Source: JBBRBB01 sp963830175 (lineage in GTDB: Bacteria > Bacteroidota > Bacteroidia > Chitinophagales > Chitinophagaceae). Taken from it: 64,000 nucleotides of DNA. Location of the stretch: contig CAWHKV010000006.1 of NCBI GenBank assembly GCA_963830175.1, positions 1-64,000 of the forward strand, in the 5' to 3' direction. The position numbers and the translations under genes were made by a program. Of this stretch, positions 51,474 through 61,769 are shown in pieces. The notes beneath the pieces were generated by a model. That model saw only the letters and a program-made list of their open reading frames with translations. It did no database searches and had not been told where the DNA came from. How positions within the stretch are numbered: the stretch's first letter is position 1; every line of letters starts with the position of its first letter.

Positions 51474-53436
51474 TTAATCGGAATGGAAATGGACTACAAA
51501 ACCCCCACCCTCTTTCATTTTGATCCGTAGTGTGTCCTGATGGGAAACTATTAAGAGTTTCAATGATTACATTATTAGGATTTTCAGAATCTGCATCATC
51601 CGTATACAAAGTTGAATTATAAGACGCATGCTTAAGAAAATTTAGCTGAATTGCTATCGTTCTTGAAGTGCTATTTGTAATTCCGCCCAAATACCAATCG
51701 TTATTTTTTCTTCTTGCAATTATGATATACTCATTTAATTTGGATTCTACGACCTTGGTTTCATCCCAAACGGTTGGGACTTCTCTTATAAATTCAAACC
51801 CTGGTTGTGCTTCGTAAGCTTCAGGAAAATCGCAAACCATTTGTAAATAATTTTCAAGAACTACGTACATGGCCAGCATATGACATCGTGTACCCAGCAT
51901 TAAAGGCCGTGTATATTGGGCGCGAAAATTTTGAGGGGTCGCTGCGCGAAAGCCACCAAGGTGATAATCAGTTGAACCTGCCAACCCCCTTGTAAATGGC
52001 ATAATAATATCATGGTTGGAAGATAACCCTTCATTGTTCCATTTATTCGTCTCGTAATTTAAGGTGCCTTCACGCGTAAACTCATTTGGGAATGTTCTAT
52101 GTAAGCCGGTAGGCTTATACGCGCCGTGAAACTGAACGTGCAAATGGTGGCGTGCGGCCTTCTCAAGCATTTCGTTTTGCATGTTTACCATATACTGATC
52201 GTCCCTGTCCATAAAATCGATCATCATTCCTTTTAGTCCCCACCTTTCAAAAATGGCAAATGCAGAATCTAATTTTGGATATAACGCAGCCCAATGCACC
52301 CATACACGTACACCAACGCCCACACTGTTTGCATAATCACAGATCTCCTTCATATCCAATCCAGGAACAGGTTTTGTAACATCGGCATTGGGCCCCGGTT
52401 GAAAGTTAGTTCCATCATCCACATACCACTGGTGCAAACCATATTCAACCACCGAATGGTATTCTATTTTATTTCGCGCACAAAAATCAATGTAGTATTT
52501 TGCTGTTACAAAATTATTTCCCGGTGCATTTATTGTATCGGGTAAAACATTTCCATTCCACCAGGGAAATGTTGTTTTACCGGGTTTTAACCAGCTTATA
52601 TCATTTATAGCGCATGGAGGGTTAAGCGTAGTAATAATATTACTTTCAACTAAGGTGCCCATGTTATCTCCAATCAATAAAACTCGCCATGGGCTGTTAT
52701 GTGGCAACTTCAACTTTACTTTAATTTCTTTTTCACCCGGCAAGGGTGATAATTTAGAAAGAAGGGAGTAATTATGCCTGGTTAAATACATGCCCGCATA
52801 ATCTATAAGTGCAGCCTCAGTAATAGCCATATATTTTTCACCAGGAAATTCAAAAAGGGCAGGCATATCCATTAAAGAATCCTGCACGGTTTCGCTGAAT
52901 TTTGTGTGAGTATAAAAACCTTCGTGCGATGTTGTATAATTAGGAAGAAATAATGCATGAACAACAGGGTTGCCTGTTACATTAAAAGTGGTTGTTTCAT
53001 TAATTAATGAAAAAGTATCCCGGTGTTTGTCCGGTTTTAATTCATACCTGAATGCCACACCGTCGTTAAAAATTTTAGTTCGTACAACAAATTGTTTTCC
53101 CGTAATTGTATGCTTAAAAGTTATTTCCAATTCCCTATAACTAATATGCACAAGGCTGGTTTTACCCGTAACAAGTGAATAATCCTCAGTGCTATCTTTA
53201 TATAAAGCTGTATTGATAATTAAATCTTTCGAAAGATCAGCCTCTAACATTTGCAAACCCAAATTTCCATTATGAATTAACTGCTGTCGTTTGTAAGTAA
53301 CATCATAATAAGGCTTGTTATCAACCATTCTGCAGACAAAATTCAGGTTTCCGTCAGGGGAGGATATTGTTACATATTTTTGGGAAGCACAAAACTTAGT
53401 ACACCACATTAAAGTTATTATGAGCCAAGTTTTCAT
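51474..53436 (-). CDS. Glycoside hydrolase family 97, one frameshift near the end
   Basis: A secreted alpha-glucosidase/alpha-galactosidase-type enzyme. The ATG at 53436 gives the signal peptide MKTWLIITLMWCTKFCASQ; upstream in-frame codons were rejected. The N-terminal beta-sandwich (about residues 20-265) contains the FRYELKP strand. The barrel holds NDISWLKPGKTTFPWWNG, KIEYHSVVEYGLHQWY, GLKGMMIDFMDRDDQYMVNM and HGAYKPTGLHRTFPNEFTRE, with the calcium/acid residues of the family. The frame changes near 51545: the correct frame ends LRIKMKEGGGFVVHFHSD at 51474, the usual GH97 C-terminus. Probably acts on alpha-linked sugars in the periplasm. No SusC/D pair is next to it. Confidence 0.9.
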
Positions 53437-53464
53437 AAACGGTGGTTTAAATGATCTGAATTCT

Positions 53465-55887
53465 TTATTCAATAACTTTTTCAATGTGGGTAAGTTTTCC
53501 ATCAGATGTTACTCCCTCGACTATAACCCTGAAACTGTCAGTAATATCATTATTAAAAAACGGTATTCTAATAACATGATTCTCTCTTGAAGTTATTATC
53601 ATCGGATTCCAGTAAAGGGTACTTCGCACGTCTTCTTCCTGATTACGGCTGTCGAAAGTTTGATAATTGGGAGAATAAAATTCTTTATCCGGCGTGTATC
53701 CAATTATTAGTTTTGACGGAAGGCCTTTGCTTTGCTGAACAGTAACATCTGCGCCCGTTTTGGTATAAATAGCTATTGCACCGCTACCACCACCAAACGA
53801 ACCGGTGAAGGGCGGGCGAAAAACTTTTATATAAGCAACATTGCTAAGACTAATTGAAGATAGATTTTCAATTTGGGTTTGAGATTCGTTTACATAAATT
53901 TCAGGAACACCACCGCGCCAGGTTACAGAAGGTTTATTGCCTGTACCACCAGACTGTGTAATCATTAAACCAGCCACCTTACCCTGTAGATAAGAAAGAA
54001 TATTTAATGCAGATTTTCCTGCAGGATCGTTCAGAATGTCGAACTGCACAGCATCGCCCCTGCTAAATAAAGAAGAAGTATAGCGTTCGTCAAGTTTTTC
54101 AATTTCTGTTTTTACTTTACTTTTTACTACCACATCTGCCAGGGTTGTGCCCTCCCTCAATTTTTTTAACCGGGATTGCTCGTTTGCAAACCACCTGTTC
54201 CTGTTCTCCATTGCAGAATCTGAAAAAGGATTTTCAAACAGACCATGATAAACCGCATAATTATTGGGAGATGGCACCCATCCTGTTTCAAAACTTACTT
54301 CAGACGCGGCAACATTTACACCCCGGCCAACTGGTAATAAATTCGTACTGTGTCTATTAATATCAAATCCGGGTTAGAAAAATTTCCTTTATTATCTACA
54401 AATGCCTGCTGCGTTTCCCTTTGTCCCTTTTTTGCATCATCAATAATAAAAAGCAACATAGCACCCTGGCTTAATTGCGAGGCGGTTAATCCATATACCT
54501 TTCCCTGCATGCTTAAATATGAAGTGTCGTTTTGGTAGGTAATTTCTGGGAGTTTCCCTTTAACCACATCCTCCCATTTAATTCTACGCCAGCCGTTGGT
54601 TAACATTACCAGGTCTAACTGTTGTTGCAGTGTGTCGCTATTGTTTCTAAAATAATAAGCCGGGTTATGAACGTAGCCTTTTATATCACCGTTTAATAAC
54701 ATACCCGAAAAAATATTGTTACTGCTGTCTGTACCTATACCCGCATCGGTAACGGAAACAGAAAAATTCGCTTCAACATCTGTGGGCAGGCTAACCACCA
54801 GCATGTTTTTTCCGCGCTTCCTGGTTTCTAGAGCTGCAAACCCAACTTCAGGTTCAAAGTGATAATCATCATTGTTAACGAACGTTATTCGCTCTGCAAT
54901 GGCTATCCAGTTTGAGTCAAACAAGGTTACCTGCATTATTCCAGATGGTAGGTCTTCTGTCGGGATTATTCCAGTTGTTACAGGTGAGGCCGACAAGTTT
55001 ACATTAGCCATATATACCAGGTGGCGATGCATTGTTGCAACCACGTATAATTTTTTAAAATTCTGGGATGCATCTTCTTGTCCCTCTAAAGTAAATGTTC
55101 TGCCCTGCGGAGTTATGGCTATTCGCATAGCGACCCCGCCTGAAGTTACATTGGGCATGTTTGTGGTGTACTCATTTCCTTTTTCATCTTTCCACTTTGC
55201 CTTATAACTTTCCCCGGTTATCGGTGTTAAATGAAAGGTGCCCATACCATCATGCACTGAATTAAATTCAGCAACCTTTTCATTCTTTTTATTAATCAGG
55301 TACCCTTTAATAGAAGCAGGTTTTCCCGATCCAAAATTTGCTTTAAATGCTATACGGTTATTTAAACCTTCAATAAGATTTCCCCCTTCAGCAAAAAATT
55401 GTAGGGAGGGTTTAGTCTCAGGCTGTGGCTTATAACTTTCTACGGGTTGCAAAATGCCCAGCTTTTTATTATAATGAAAGGAAGAATCAAAATTCAACAT
55501 CCACCTTGTATAGGCTTTTACGTAAACATTGTTGTGTTTAAAATCAGGAGGAACTTCAAACTGACCTTTGGCAGATGCATCTAATATGGGGTGCATTCCA
55601 TGTACCAGAAGCCTGCCAGCAGAATCCAGGAAATCAACATACAATGTCTTGCTGATAAATGAAGGGTTAACCCCCGCCATTAAATATGCCTTGAACCAAA
55701 TGGTTTCTCCGGGAGAGTAAACCGCTTTATCATAATGCAGGTAAATTTTTTCCTGCGGAAAATTATTGGCTAAAACATCCAGGTTTTCCTGCATCTGCTT
55801 CGTAGTAATTGTTTGTGCAATCAACGAAGGAGAAAAAAATAAAAAATAAAAAATTATAACAAAGGGTACACGCATCCATTTTTCCAT
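53465..55887 (-). CDS. MG2-domain surface protein with TonB-plug-like domain, one frameshift
   Basis: One gene of about 807 residues split by a frame change at about 54318-54330. Signal peptide FVIIFYFLFFSPSLIAQ. LANNFPQEKIYLHYDKAVYS and PGETIWFKAYLMAG are the macroglobulin MG2 start common to Bacteroidota proteins of this type; further beta domains follow. WRRIKWEDVVKGKLPE is the usual segment before the C-terminal part, which has a plug-like core (LSYLQGKVAGLMITQSGG, PEIYVNESQ, VAYIKVFRPPFTGSFGGGSG, AIAIYTK). No barrel follows. Such proteins are often found beside TonB receptors; their function is not established. It is divergent from the five-gene operon at 56037. Confidence 0.78.
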
Positions 55888-55960
55888 TGCATCAAAATAA
55901 CATAAACATTACATACAAAACCTGAAGGGTTAAAAAATGATAAAAAAGTTAACGATAATT

Positions 55961-55970
55961 GTGCCGGCAC
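55961..55970. promoter_or_regulatory. Palindrome GTGCCGGCAC in a divergent promoter region
   Basis: A perfect 10-bp palindrome with central CG, the form bound by LacI/GalR regulators. It lies between the MG2 gene and the SDR-ROK-SIS operon, 67 bases before the SDR start. No regulator gene is adjacent. Confidence 0.35.
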
Positions 55971-56036
55971 CATATAATAGGAATGTGTTATTTTTAAAAC
56001 CTGCTCGTGTAAAATGTTTTAATTCAAATTCACCGT

Positions 56037-56831
56037 ATGGCTGATGGATGGGTAAAAAATAAGTGTTATGTTATTATTGGCGGAACCGGGGGCATGGGAT
56101 TATCAACAGCTAATGCCCTTGTTTCAGAAGGAGCCTGCGTAGTTGTTGCAGGGAGTAACACCGATCATACCAAAGCCGCAGCCAGATTATTAGGTGAAAA
56201 TGGACATGCAATTACAGGAAATGCAGAAGATGAGCATCTCGCTGATAGATGTATAGAAGCTTGTGTAAAAAACTTCGGTGCTTTTAATGGATTATATCAT
56301 GTTGCCGGTGGCAGCGGTCGAAAATTTGGGGATGGTCCATTGCACGAATTAACATTGAAAGCCTGGCAGGATACATTTCAATTAAACCTCACCTCCCTGA
56401 TGTTCTCGAACCGTGCAGCCATTCAATATTTTTTAGAACAAAAGCAGGAAGGCGTTATTCTTAATATGAGTTCAGTTCTTGCACAAAGACCCTCGCCAAA
56501 ACATTTTACCACGCATGCATATGCGGCGGCAAAAAGCGCTATTACAGGCTTCAGTATATCGCTTGCGGCTACCTATGCACCAAACAACATCCGGGTTAAT
56601 GTGATAGCGCCTTCACTTATTGAAACGCCTATGTCTGCAAGAGCTATGGGCAATGAAAATATTATGCAGTTTATCCATACAAAACAACCTTTGGATGGAG
56701 GAAGGGCAGGAATGCCGGAAGATGTGGATGGCGCCGCAGTTTTTCTGCTTTCAGGTAAAGCAAAATTTATAACAGGACAAATAATTACTGTTGACGGCGG
56801 ATGGAGTGTTTCTGATGGACAATATAATTAA
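56037..56831 (+). CDS. Short-chain dehydrogenase/reductase
   Basis: A 264-residue NAD(P)-dependent oxidoreductase. Cofactor loop VIIGGTGGMGLSTANAL, then HVAGGSG for the NNAG-like site, NMSSVLAQRPSPKHFTTHAY followed by AAAKSAI (catalytic Ser, Tyr and Lys of the S-YxxxK set), NVIAPSLIETPMS and the closing ITVDGGWSVSDGQYN. First gene of a five-gene operon with gaps of 9-20 bases; the neighbours suggest a sugar or sugar-acid substrate. Confidence 0.85.
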   Translation: MADGWVKNKCYVIIGGTGGMGLSTANALVSEGACVVVAGSNTDHTKAAARLLGENGHAITGNAEDEHLADRCIEACVKNFGAFNGLYHVAGGSGRKFGDGPLHELTLKAWQDTFQLNLTSLMFSNRAAIQYFLEQKQEGVILNMSSVLAQRPSPKHFTTHAYAAAKSAITGFSISLAATYAPNNIRVNVIAPSLIETPMSARAMGNENIMQFIHTKQPLDGGRAGMPEDVDGAAVFLLSGKAKFITGQIITVDGGWSVSDGQYN

Positions 56832-56843
56832 CGATTAGATTTT

Positions 56844-57740
56844 ATGAATATCAATTCAGCAATAGGTGTTGACCTCGGAGGCACCAGGATAAAAGCAGTG
56901 GCAATAAACCATTCAGGTGAAATTTTACACCAGCTTTATATGCCAACCAATGATGGCAACGATGTAACCTGGAAAGAGGCTGTAAACAGAGCGGTAAATG
57001 AGTTAAAAAAACTTTTGGAAGATGATCGCATAATAGTTGGAATTTCAGCACCTGGTTTACCCAATGCTGACAATACCCACATCGCATACATGCCAGGAAG
57101 ATTGCAGGGACTCGAAAAATTCAACTGGGGCAACTGGCTGCATTCAAAAACATTTGTATTAAACGATGCAGTTGCAGCGCTGATAGCAGAGGCAAACCAC
57201 GGTGTTGCAAAAAAACGCAAACATGTAGCAATGATTACGCTTGGCACGGGTGTAGGTGGCGCAATTTTAATTGATGGAAAACCTTACCAGGGAAATTTTC
57301 AGAAAGCCGGGCATATAGGTCATATGGTCATAGATTCTGATGGCGATCCTGACGTTACAGGCATGCCGGGAAGCCTGGAAGAAGCTATTGGAAATTACAC
57401 GGTTAAAAAGCGATCAAAAGGAAAGTTCAGCGATACCCATAGCCTGCTTAAGGCATATAGGGAAGGCGATGAATTTGCAAAATCAGTTTGGATAAATTCA
57501 ATTAAAAAACTTGCTTTAGGTATTGCTTCTGTTACCAATATTTTATCACCGGAATGTTTTGTAATAGGCGGAGGTATGGTGGCTGCAGGCGACGATCTGT
57601 TTAAACCGCTTGAGAAATTTTTAGAACAATACGAATGGCGTGCCGGTGGCAATAAAACAGAAATTTTGAAAGCAAGTTTCGGAGATCTGGCAGGTGCAGT
57701 AGGTGCAGCAAGTTTTGCATTAATGCAGCAGAACGTTTAA
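56844..57740 (+). CDS. ROK family sugar kinase
   Basis: A 298-residue ROK-fold protein with phosphate loop IGVDLGGTRIKAVAI, VGISAPGLPN, catalytic aspartate in FVLNDAVAALIAEA, second phosphate loop ITLGTGVGGAILIDG and GHIGHMVID with the metal-site histidine. The cysteines of the ROK zinc site (CxCGxxGC) are missing: that position reads GMPGSLEEAIGN. There is no N-terminal helix-turn-helix, so it is a kinase, not a repressor. Likely phosphorylates the sugar handled by the operon. Confidence 0.87.
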   Translation: MNINSAIGVDLGGTRIKAVAINHSGEILHQLYMPTNDGNDVTWKEAVNRAVNELKKLLEDDRIIVGISAPGLPNADNTHIAYMPGRLQGLEKFNWGNWLHSKTFVLNDAVAALIAEANHGVAKKRKHVAMITLGTGVGGAILIDGKPYQGNFQKAGHIGHMVIDSDGDPDVTGMPGSLEEAIGNYTVKKRSKGKFSDTHSLLKAYREGDEFAKSVWINSIKKLALGIASVTNILSPECFVIGGGMVAAGDDLFKPLEKFLEQYEWRAGGNKTEILKASFGDLAGAVGAASFALMQQNV

Positions 57741-57756
57741 GCCTAAAAATTTTTTT

Positions 57757-58545
57757 ATGAATGTAATTGAAACATACCTTGATAAATGCCGTGATATTGC
57801 TGACACGATCCAGGCACAACACGAACAAATTTCTACAGTTGCCAGCTGGTTTGCAGAAACCATTCTTGCAGGTAGAATGGTTCATTTGTTTGGTTCAGGG
57901 CACAGCCGTATAATGGTAGAGGAGATGTGGCCGCGCTACGGTTCCTTTCCCGGGTTCAACCCGATAGTAGAATTATCACTTACATATCATAACAATGTAG
58001 TGGGTCCAAATGGACAAAGGCAGGCCATGTATTTAGAAAATATACCCGGGTTAGCTGAACGCATTCTGCGCAATTTTGGTTTAAGTAATTTAGATTGTGC
58101 TCTTATAATTTCCTCCGGTGGGTGTAATACTGTGCCCGTTGAAATGGCCGAGCATTTTAAAAAGAAGAACATTAAGGTGGTGGCCATTGCAACAGCTGAA
58201 CATATGAAGAGTTCGCTGAGCAAAAGAAAGGATGGAAAAAAGTTATCCGATTTCTCAGACATTGTATTAAATACAGGTGCACCAGTTGGGGATTCAATGA
58301 TCTATATTGACAATCTTGAAACGCCTGTTTCTCCCGGTTCAACTATTGGTGGCGTTATGCTCATTAATTGTATAAAAGCAGAAGTGGCAAGAATTTTAAC
58401 GGAAGCCGGGAAGCCGCCAAAAGTTTTAACCGCACCTGTAATTGTAGGTGCCACTAAGGCTGCCGAATTATTTGAGGCAGCTTATGATGTGCATGCGCAA
58501 ATGTTGTCAGTATTATACAGTAACACCGGAAAAGAACAATATTAA
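57757..58545 (+). CDS. SIS domain phosphosugar-binding protein (UPF0309-like)
   Basis: A 262-residue sugar isomerase-fold protein. MVHLFGSGHSRIMVEEMWPR is the first phosphate-binding loop and ALIISSGGCNTVPVEMAEHF the second; IKVVAIATAEHMKSSLSKRK and VLNTGAPVGDSMI follow. The GSGHSRxxxEE form is that of the UPF0309 group, close to GlcNAc/tagatose-type phosphosugar isomerases and deaminases. It lies 16 bases after the ROK kinase, whose phosphorylated product it may use. Confidence 0.85.
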   Translation: MNVIETYLDKCRDIADTIQAQHEQISTVASWFAETILAGRMVHLFGSGHSRIMVEEMWPRYGSFPGFNPIVELSLTYHNNVVGPNGQRQAMYLENIPGLAERILRNFGLSNLDCALIISSGGCNTVPVEMAEHFKKKNIKVVAIATAEHMKSSLSKRKDGKKLSDFSDIVLNTGAPVGDSMIYIDNLETPVSPGSTIGGVMLINCIKAEVARILTEAGKPPKVLTAPVIVGATKAAELFEAAYDVHAQMLSVLYSNTGKEQY

Positions 58546-58554
58546 ATACCGCTA

Positions 58555-59580
58555 ATGTCACCAAAACCAATCAGAACAACCGTTGTGGGCAGTTATCCTT
58601 TACCGGGGTGGTTAGAATTTGCAACGCAAAATATGCAGCATTTCGGTGCAGCTGATGTGGAGGAAATGATAGACGATGCTGTAGTTGCGGCGGTTCACGA
58701 CCAGGTAATGGCAGGGCTTGATGTAATTACAGATGGCGAACAAACTCGCTTCGATTTTAATCTTTCTTTTTATGGATTTATTCAGGGCATTCAGCCAAAT
58801 ATTCAGGAGACAAGAAAGTTTGGCCCTGCGGCACATGACCAGCGGGGAAAGCATGACATAGTGGATGAGCTTTCTGCACCAGCAGGCTTAGGCTCCGTAA
58901 AAGAATTTTTAAGGTTACGTAAAATTGCACCCCAAGGTCCTGCGCTCAAAACAAGTATTCCGGGTCCTTATACATTAAGTGGAAGGCTTCTACCCAACAA
59001 ACGATACAAAGACAGGTACGAGATTTCTGAAGCCCTGCTTCCCATCATATCAAAAGAGTTAGAAGAACTTGTTAATGCAGGCTGTGAGGAGATTACTGTT
59101 GATGAGCCATCCATGAGCTGTTATGCATATAAAGAGGATACTAAGCGGTTTGTTGATATCTTTAACCGCCTCGTAAAGCCTGTTTATGGTAAATGCAGAC
59201 TTTCCACCCACATGTGCTTTGGCAATTTTAAAGGAAGACCCGTTGGATACAGGAGTATAAAGCCCATGCTTCCCGATTTTTTAGATCTGGATATTGATGA
59301 GATACACATTGAAATGGCAAATCGTGAATTTTCTGAGATTGAGCTGCTGCAGGCTTTTGCAGAAAAAATGGATGTGGCTGTGGGTATTGTTGATGTTAAG
59401 AATTATTACATAGAAACCATAGAAGATGTGGCTGAAAGAATTAAAAAATGCCTGAAATATGTACCAGCAGAAAAGCTATCCGTAGCGCCTGATTGTGGGT
59501 TAAGCCAAACAGCCCGGTGGGCAGCGCGCCTGAAACTGCAAAACATGGTTAAAGGTGCACAGGTAGTTAGGGGTTATTAA
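58555..59580 (+). CDS. MetE-like cobalamin-independent methyltransferase
   Basis: A 341-residue stand-alone version of the catalytic C-terminal barrel of methionine synthase MetE. Start RTTVVGSYPLPGWLEFAT, then GLDVITDGEQTRFDF, PGPYTLSGRLL and ITVDEPSMSCYAYKED. Zinc ligands are visible in order: STHMCFGN (His, Cys), IHIEMANREF (Glu) and VAPDCGLSQTARWAA (Cys). Short forms of this type occur as methyltransferases with varied methyl donors. Inside this sugar operon it may transfer or remove a methyl from an unusual substrate; its acceptor is probably a thiol, as zinc activation implies. The true substrate is unknown. Confidence 0.8.
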   Translation: MSPKPIRTTVVGSYPLPGWLEFATQNMQHFGAADVEEMIDDAVVAAVHDQVMAGLDVITDGEQTRFDFNLSFYGFIQGIQPNIQETRKFGPAAHDQRGKHDIVDELSAPAGLGSVKEFLRLRKIAPQGPALKTSIPGPYTLSGRLLPNKRYKDRYEISEALLPIISKELEELVNAGCEEITVDEPSMSCYAYKEDTKRFVDIFNRLVKPVYGKCRLSTHMCFGNFKGRPVGYRSIKPMLPDFLDLDIDEIHIEMANREFSEIELLQAFAEKMDVAVGIVDVKNYYIETIEDVAERIKKCLKYVPAEKLSVAPDCGLSQTARWAARLKLQNMVKGAQVVRGY

Positions 59581-59600
59581 TTAAAATTTAAAATTATTGA

Positions 59601-60455
59601 ATGAGTTTGATTGTTCCTGCATTGAAGGATGATGCACTGGTTAGAGAAATATACACGTATACTAATGATGAAAAACATTTTCATATTTGGTGGCTTGGTC
59701 AAAGCGGTTTTTTGCTGATGTTCAGGGGAATAAAAATGTTAATCGATCCCTATCTTTCAGATTCGCTTACAGAAAAATATGCAGGTACCGCCAAGCCTCA
59801 TGAGAGGATGAGTGAAAGAGTAATAGACCCTAAGTCACTTCACGATATTTCTGTTGTTACCTCAAGCCATAATCATACTGACCACCTGGATGCTGCTACC
59901 CTTCGACCTATAATAATTAATAATCCAGCCATCAACTTAATTATTCCGGAAGCAAACAGGGAATTTGTTTGCGAGCGGCTGCAATGCAAGCCTTCATTTC
60001 CCACTGGGATAAATGAGGGACAAACCATTCGGTCGGGCATTTTTAAAATAACAGGTATCCCGGCTAAGCACAATGAAATTGAAAAAGATAAAAAGGGACA
60101 GTGCAAATTTTTAGGGTACATTATTCAATTTGCAAACTATGTTGTTTACCACAGTGGCGATACCTTACCATACAAAGGCATGGAAAAATTACTTCAGCCT
60201 TATAAAATTGACCTGGCGCTTTTACCCATTAATGGCGATGACCCTGCCAGGGATGTTGCAGGCAACTTAAATGCACAACAGGCAGTTGATCTTGCCAAAG
60301 CCATTGGTGCAAAAATGGTGATACCCTGCCACTACAATATGTTTGCTTTTAACACCGCAGATCCAAATATCTTTTCTGAAATAGCCAAAGAAAATGGCCA
60401 GCCGCATTGCGTGCTTCCTTTAGGTGGACACTTTAGCAGCGAAGAAATTAAATGA
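59601..60455 (+). CDS. Metallo-beta-lactamase fold hydrolase, UlaG-like
   Basis: A 284-residue MBL-fold protein. FHIWWLGQSGFLLMFRGIKM and LIDPYLSD are the start strands, SSHNHTDHLDAATL the HxHxDH metal motif, GIPAKHNE the third-ligand histidine, VVYHSGDTLPYKGM the bridging aspartate and VIPCHYNMF the last histidine. The order and DPYLSDS are those of the L-ascorbate-6-phosphate lactonase (UlaG) group, so a sugar-lactone phosphate is a possible substrate. Last gene of the operon; it abuts the convergent GH5 gene. Confidence 0.85.
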   Translation: MSLIVPALKDDALVREIYTYTNDEKHFHIWWLGQSGFLLMFRGIKMLIDPYLSDSLTEKYAGTAKPHERMSERVIDPKSLHDISVVTSSHNHTDHLDAATLRPIIINNPAINLIIPEANREFVCERLQCKPSFPTGINEGQTIRSGIFKITGIPAKHNEIEKDKKGQCKFLGYIIQFANYVVYHSGDTLPYKGMEKLLQPYKIDLALLPINGDDPARDVAGNLNAQQAVDLAKAIGAKMVIPCHYNMFAFNTADPNIFSEIAKENGQPHCVLPLGGHFSSEEIK

Positions 60456-61688
60456 TCAGTTTATATCATGATAGGTTAACCCTAATGCCTCTATGTAACC
60501 TTTATTTGCATGGGTGCTTTTAAACTGGATATTCTTAATTAATTCACGAAATGAAGCCTGCGTATTTTCCATTTCTTTAGGGCGTGCTTCTCTTATTTCT
60601 TCAAAGGTGCTACGGGGTGCTTCGCAAAATGCGATCACATCATCCCAGTACTTCGGTGGATGAAACTGAACAATACCCCTTGTGCTTTCCATTTTTTTAT
60701 ATGGCCAAAAATGCCAGCCAATATTATTTTGTTCGCAAACCACGCGAAAACTGTCAACCCAGCCATCAGTATTCTCACCTGTTTCTCCAACATAAATAGG
60801 CACATTGTATTTCTCCCTGAAATCCATATAATCTTTGACTACGTCTACGGTCGGTGAAGTCCAGTATTTATGAAAAGTGTACACAAGGTTATCATCGAAT
60901 GGCTTTCCAAATGGTTCAAAATTTGAATCCCATTGTGCCCCTCCTAAAAATATCATGTGGTTTTTGTCTACTGTTCTAATGGCCTCAACGGCTGCTTTAT
61001 AAAAGGGTTCCAGTCGCGGGTTAAAATGGCCCGTATCGAAAAAGTGGGCAATGGGTTCATTCAACAGATCATACCCCATAATTATAGTTTCATTGCTGTA
61101 ACGAGCTGCAATTCTTTTCCATATAGAAATGGCTTGCTGCTGATCTTCATCACTTTCAAATAAAAAGGGATAACCGTAACCATCATCAATGTTATCACCG
61201 GTTTGGCCGCCCGGTGCACAATGCATATCTAAAATAATCGGTAGCTTTTCTTTTTTACACCAGTTAATTAGCTTGTCCATATAAACAAATCCATGATCTT
61301 CATCACTTTTACCCATGTATAATTCGCTGGTGAACATGCGGTAATTAAACGGCAGGCGAATAGAGTTCATGCCTGTACTTTTTATGTAATGAATGTCTGC
61401 TTCTGTAATGTAATGTTCAAGAAATTGCTGCCAGAATTTATTGGTTTCAGCGGGACCAATAAGTTCGCTGAACGCGGTATGAATTAATCGTGGGGAGTTT
61501 GTTTTACCAAATTTAAACATGTATCCTTCCGGAACCAGCCAGTTGCCAAGATTAGTGCCCTTTATAAGGAAAGGTTTTCCATCAGGTGAAATAATATCCT
61601 CACCTTTTGTATGAAAGAAAGAAGATTGCGCAATAGTTATAATATTGGTTATCAGAAGGCATCCGAAAATGACAAGCTTTATTTTCAT
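60456..61688 (-). CDS. Glycoside hydrolase family 5 (cellulase-like), secreted
   Basis: A 410-residue secreted glucanase-type enzyme. The ATG at 61688 gives signal peptide MKIKLVIFGCLLITNIITIA followed by Q. Barrel marks in order: IKGTNLGNWLVPEGYMF, STGMNSIRLPFNYRMF, LPIILDMHCAPGGQTGDN, the acid/base glutamate in YDLLNEPIAHFF, FHKYWTSP, and the nucleophile glutamate in IYVGETGENTDGW. WHFWPYKKMES follows. Polymer specificity (beta-glucan, glucosylceramide or other) cannot be fixed. It faces the sugar operon end to end, so the two may act on the same material. Confidence 0.88.
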   Translation of the reverse strand: MKIKLVIFGCLLITNIITIAQSSFFHTKGEDIISPDGKPFLIKGTNLGNWLVPEGYMFKFGKTNSPRLIHTAFSELIGPAETNKFWQQFLEHYITEADIHYIKSTGMNSIRLPFNYRMFTSELYMGKSDEDHGFVYMDKLINWCKKEKLPIILDMHCAPGGQTGDNIDDGYGYPFLFESDEDQQQAISIWKRIAARYSNETIIMGYDLLNEPIAHFFDTGHFNPRLEPFYKAAVEAIRTVDKNHMIFLGGAQWDSNFEPFGKPFDDNLVYTFHKYWTSPTVDVVKDYMDFREKYNVPIYVGETGENTDGWVDSFRVVCEQNNIGWHFWPYKKMESTRGIVQFHPPKYWDDVIAFCEAPRSTFEEIREARPKEMENTQASFRELIKNIQFKSTHANKGYIEALGLTYHDIN

Positions 61689-61769
61689 GAAAATTGTTTT
61701 ATCCAATGTAGGCATTCATCCTATTTGTTCCAAGAGAAAATGTATTTTACCCTTGTCAAAATAATTTCA

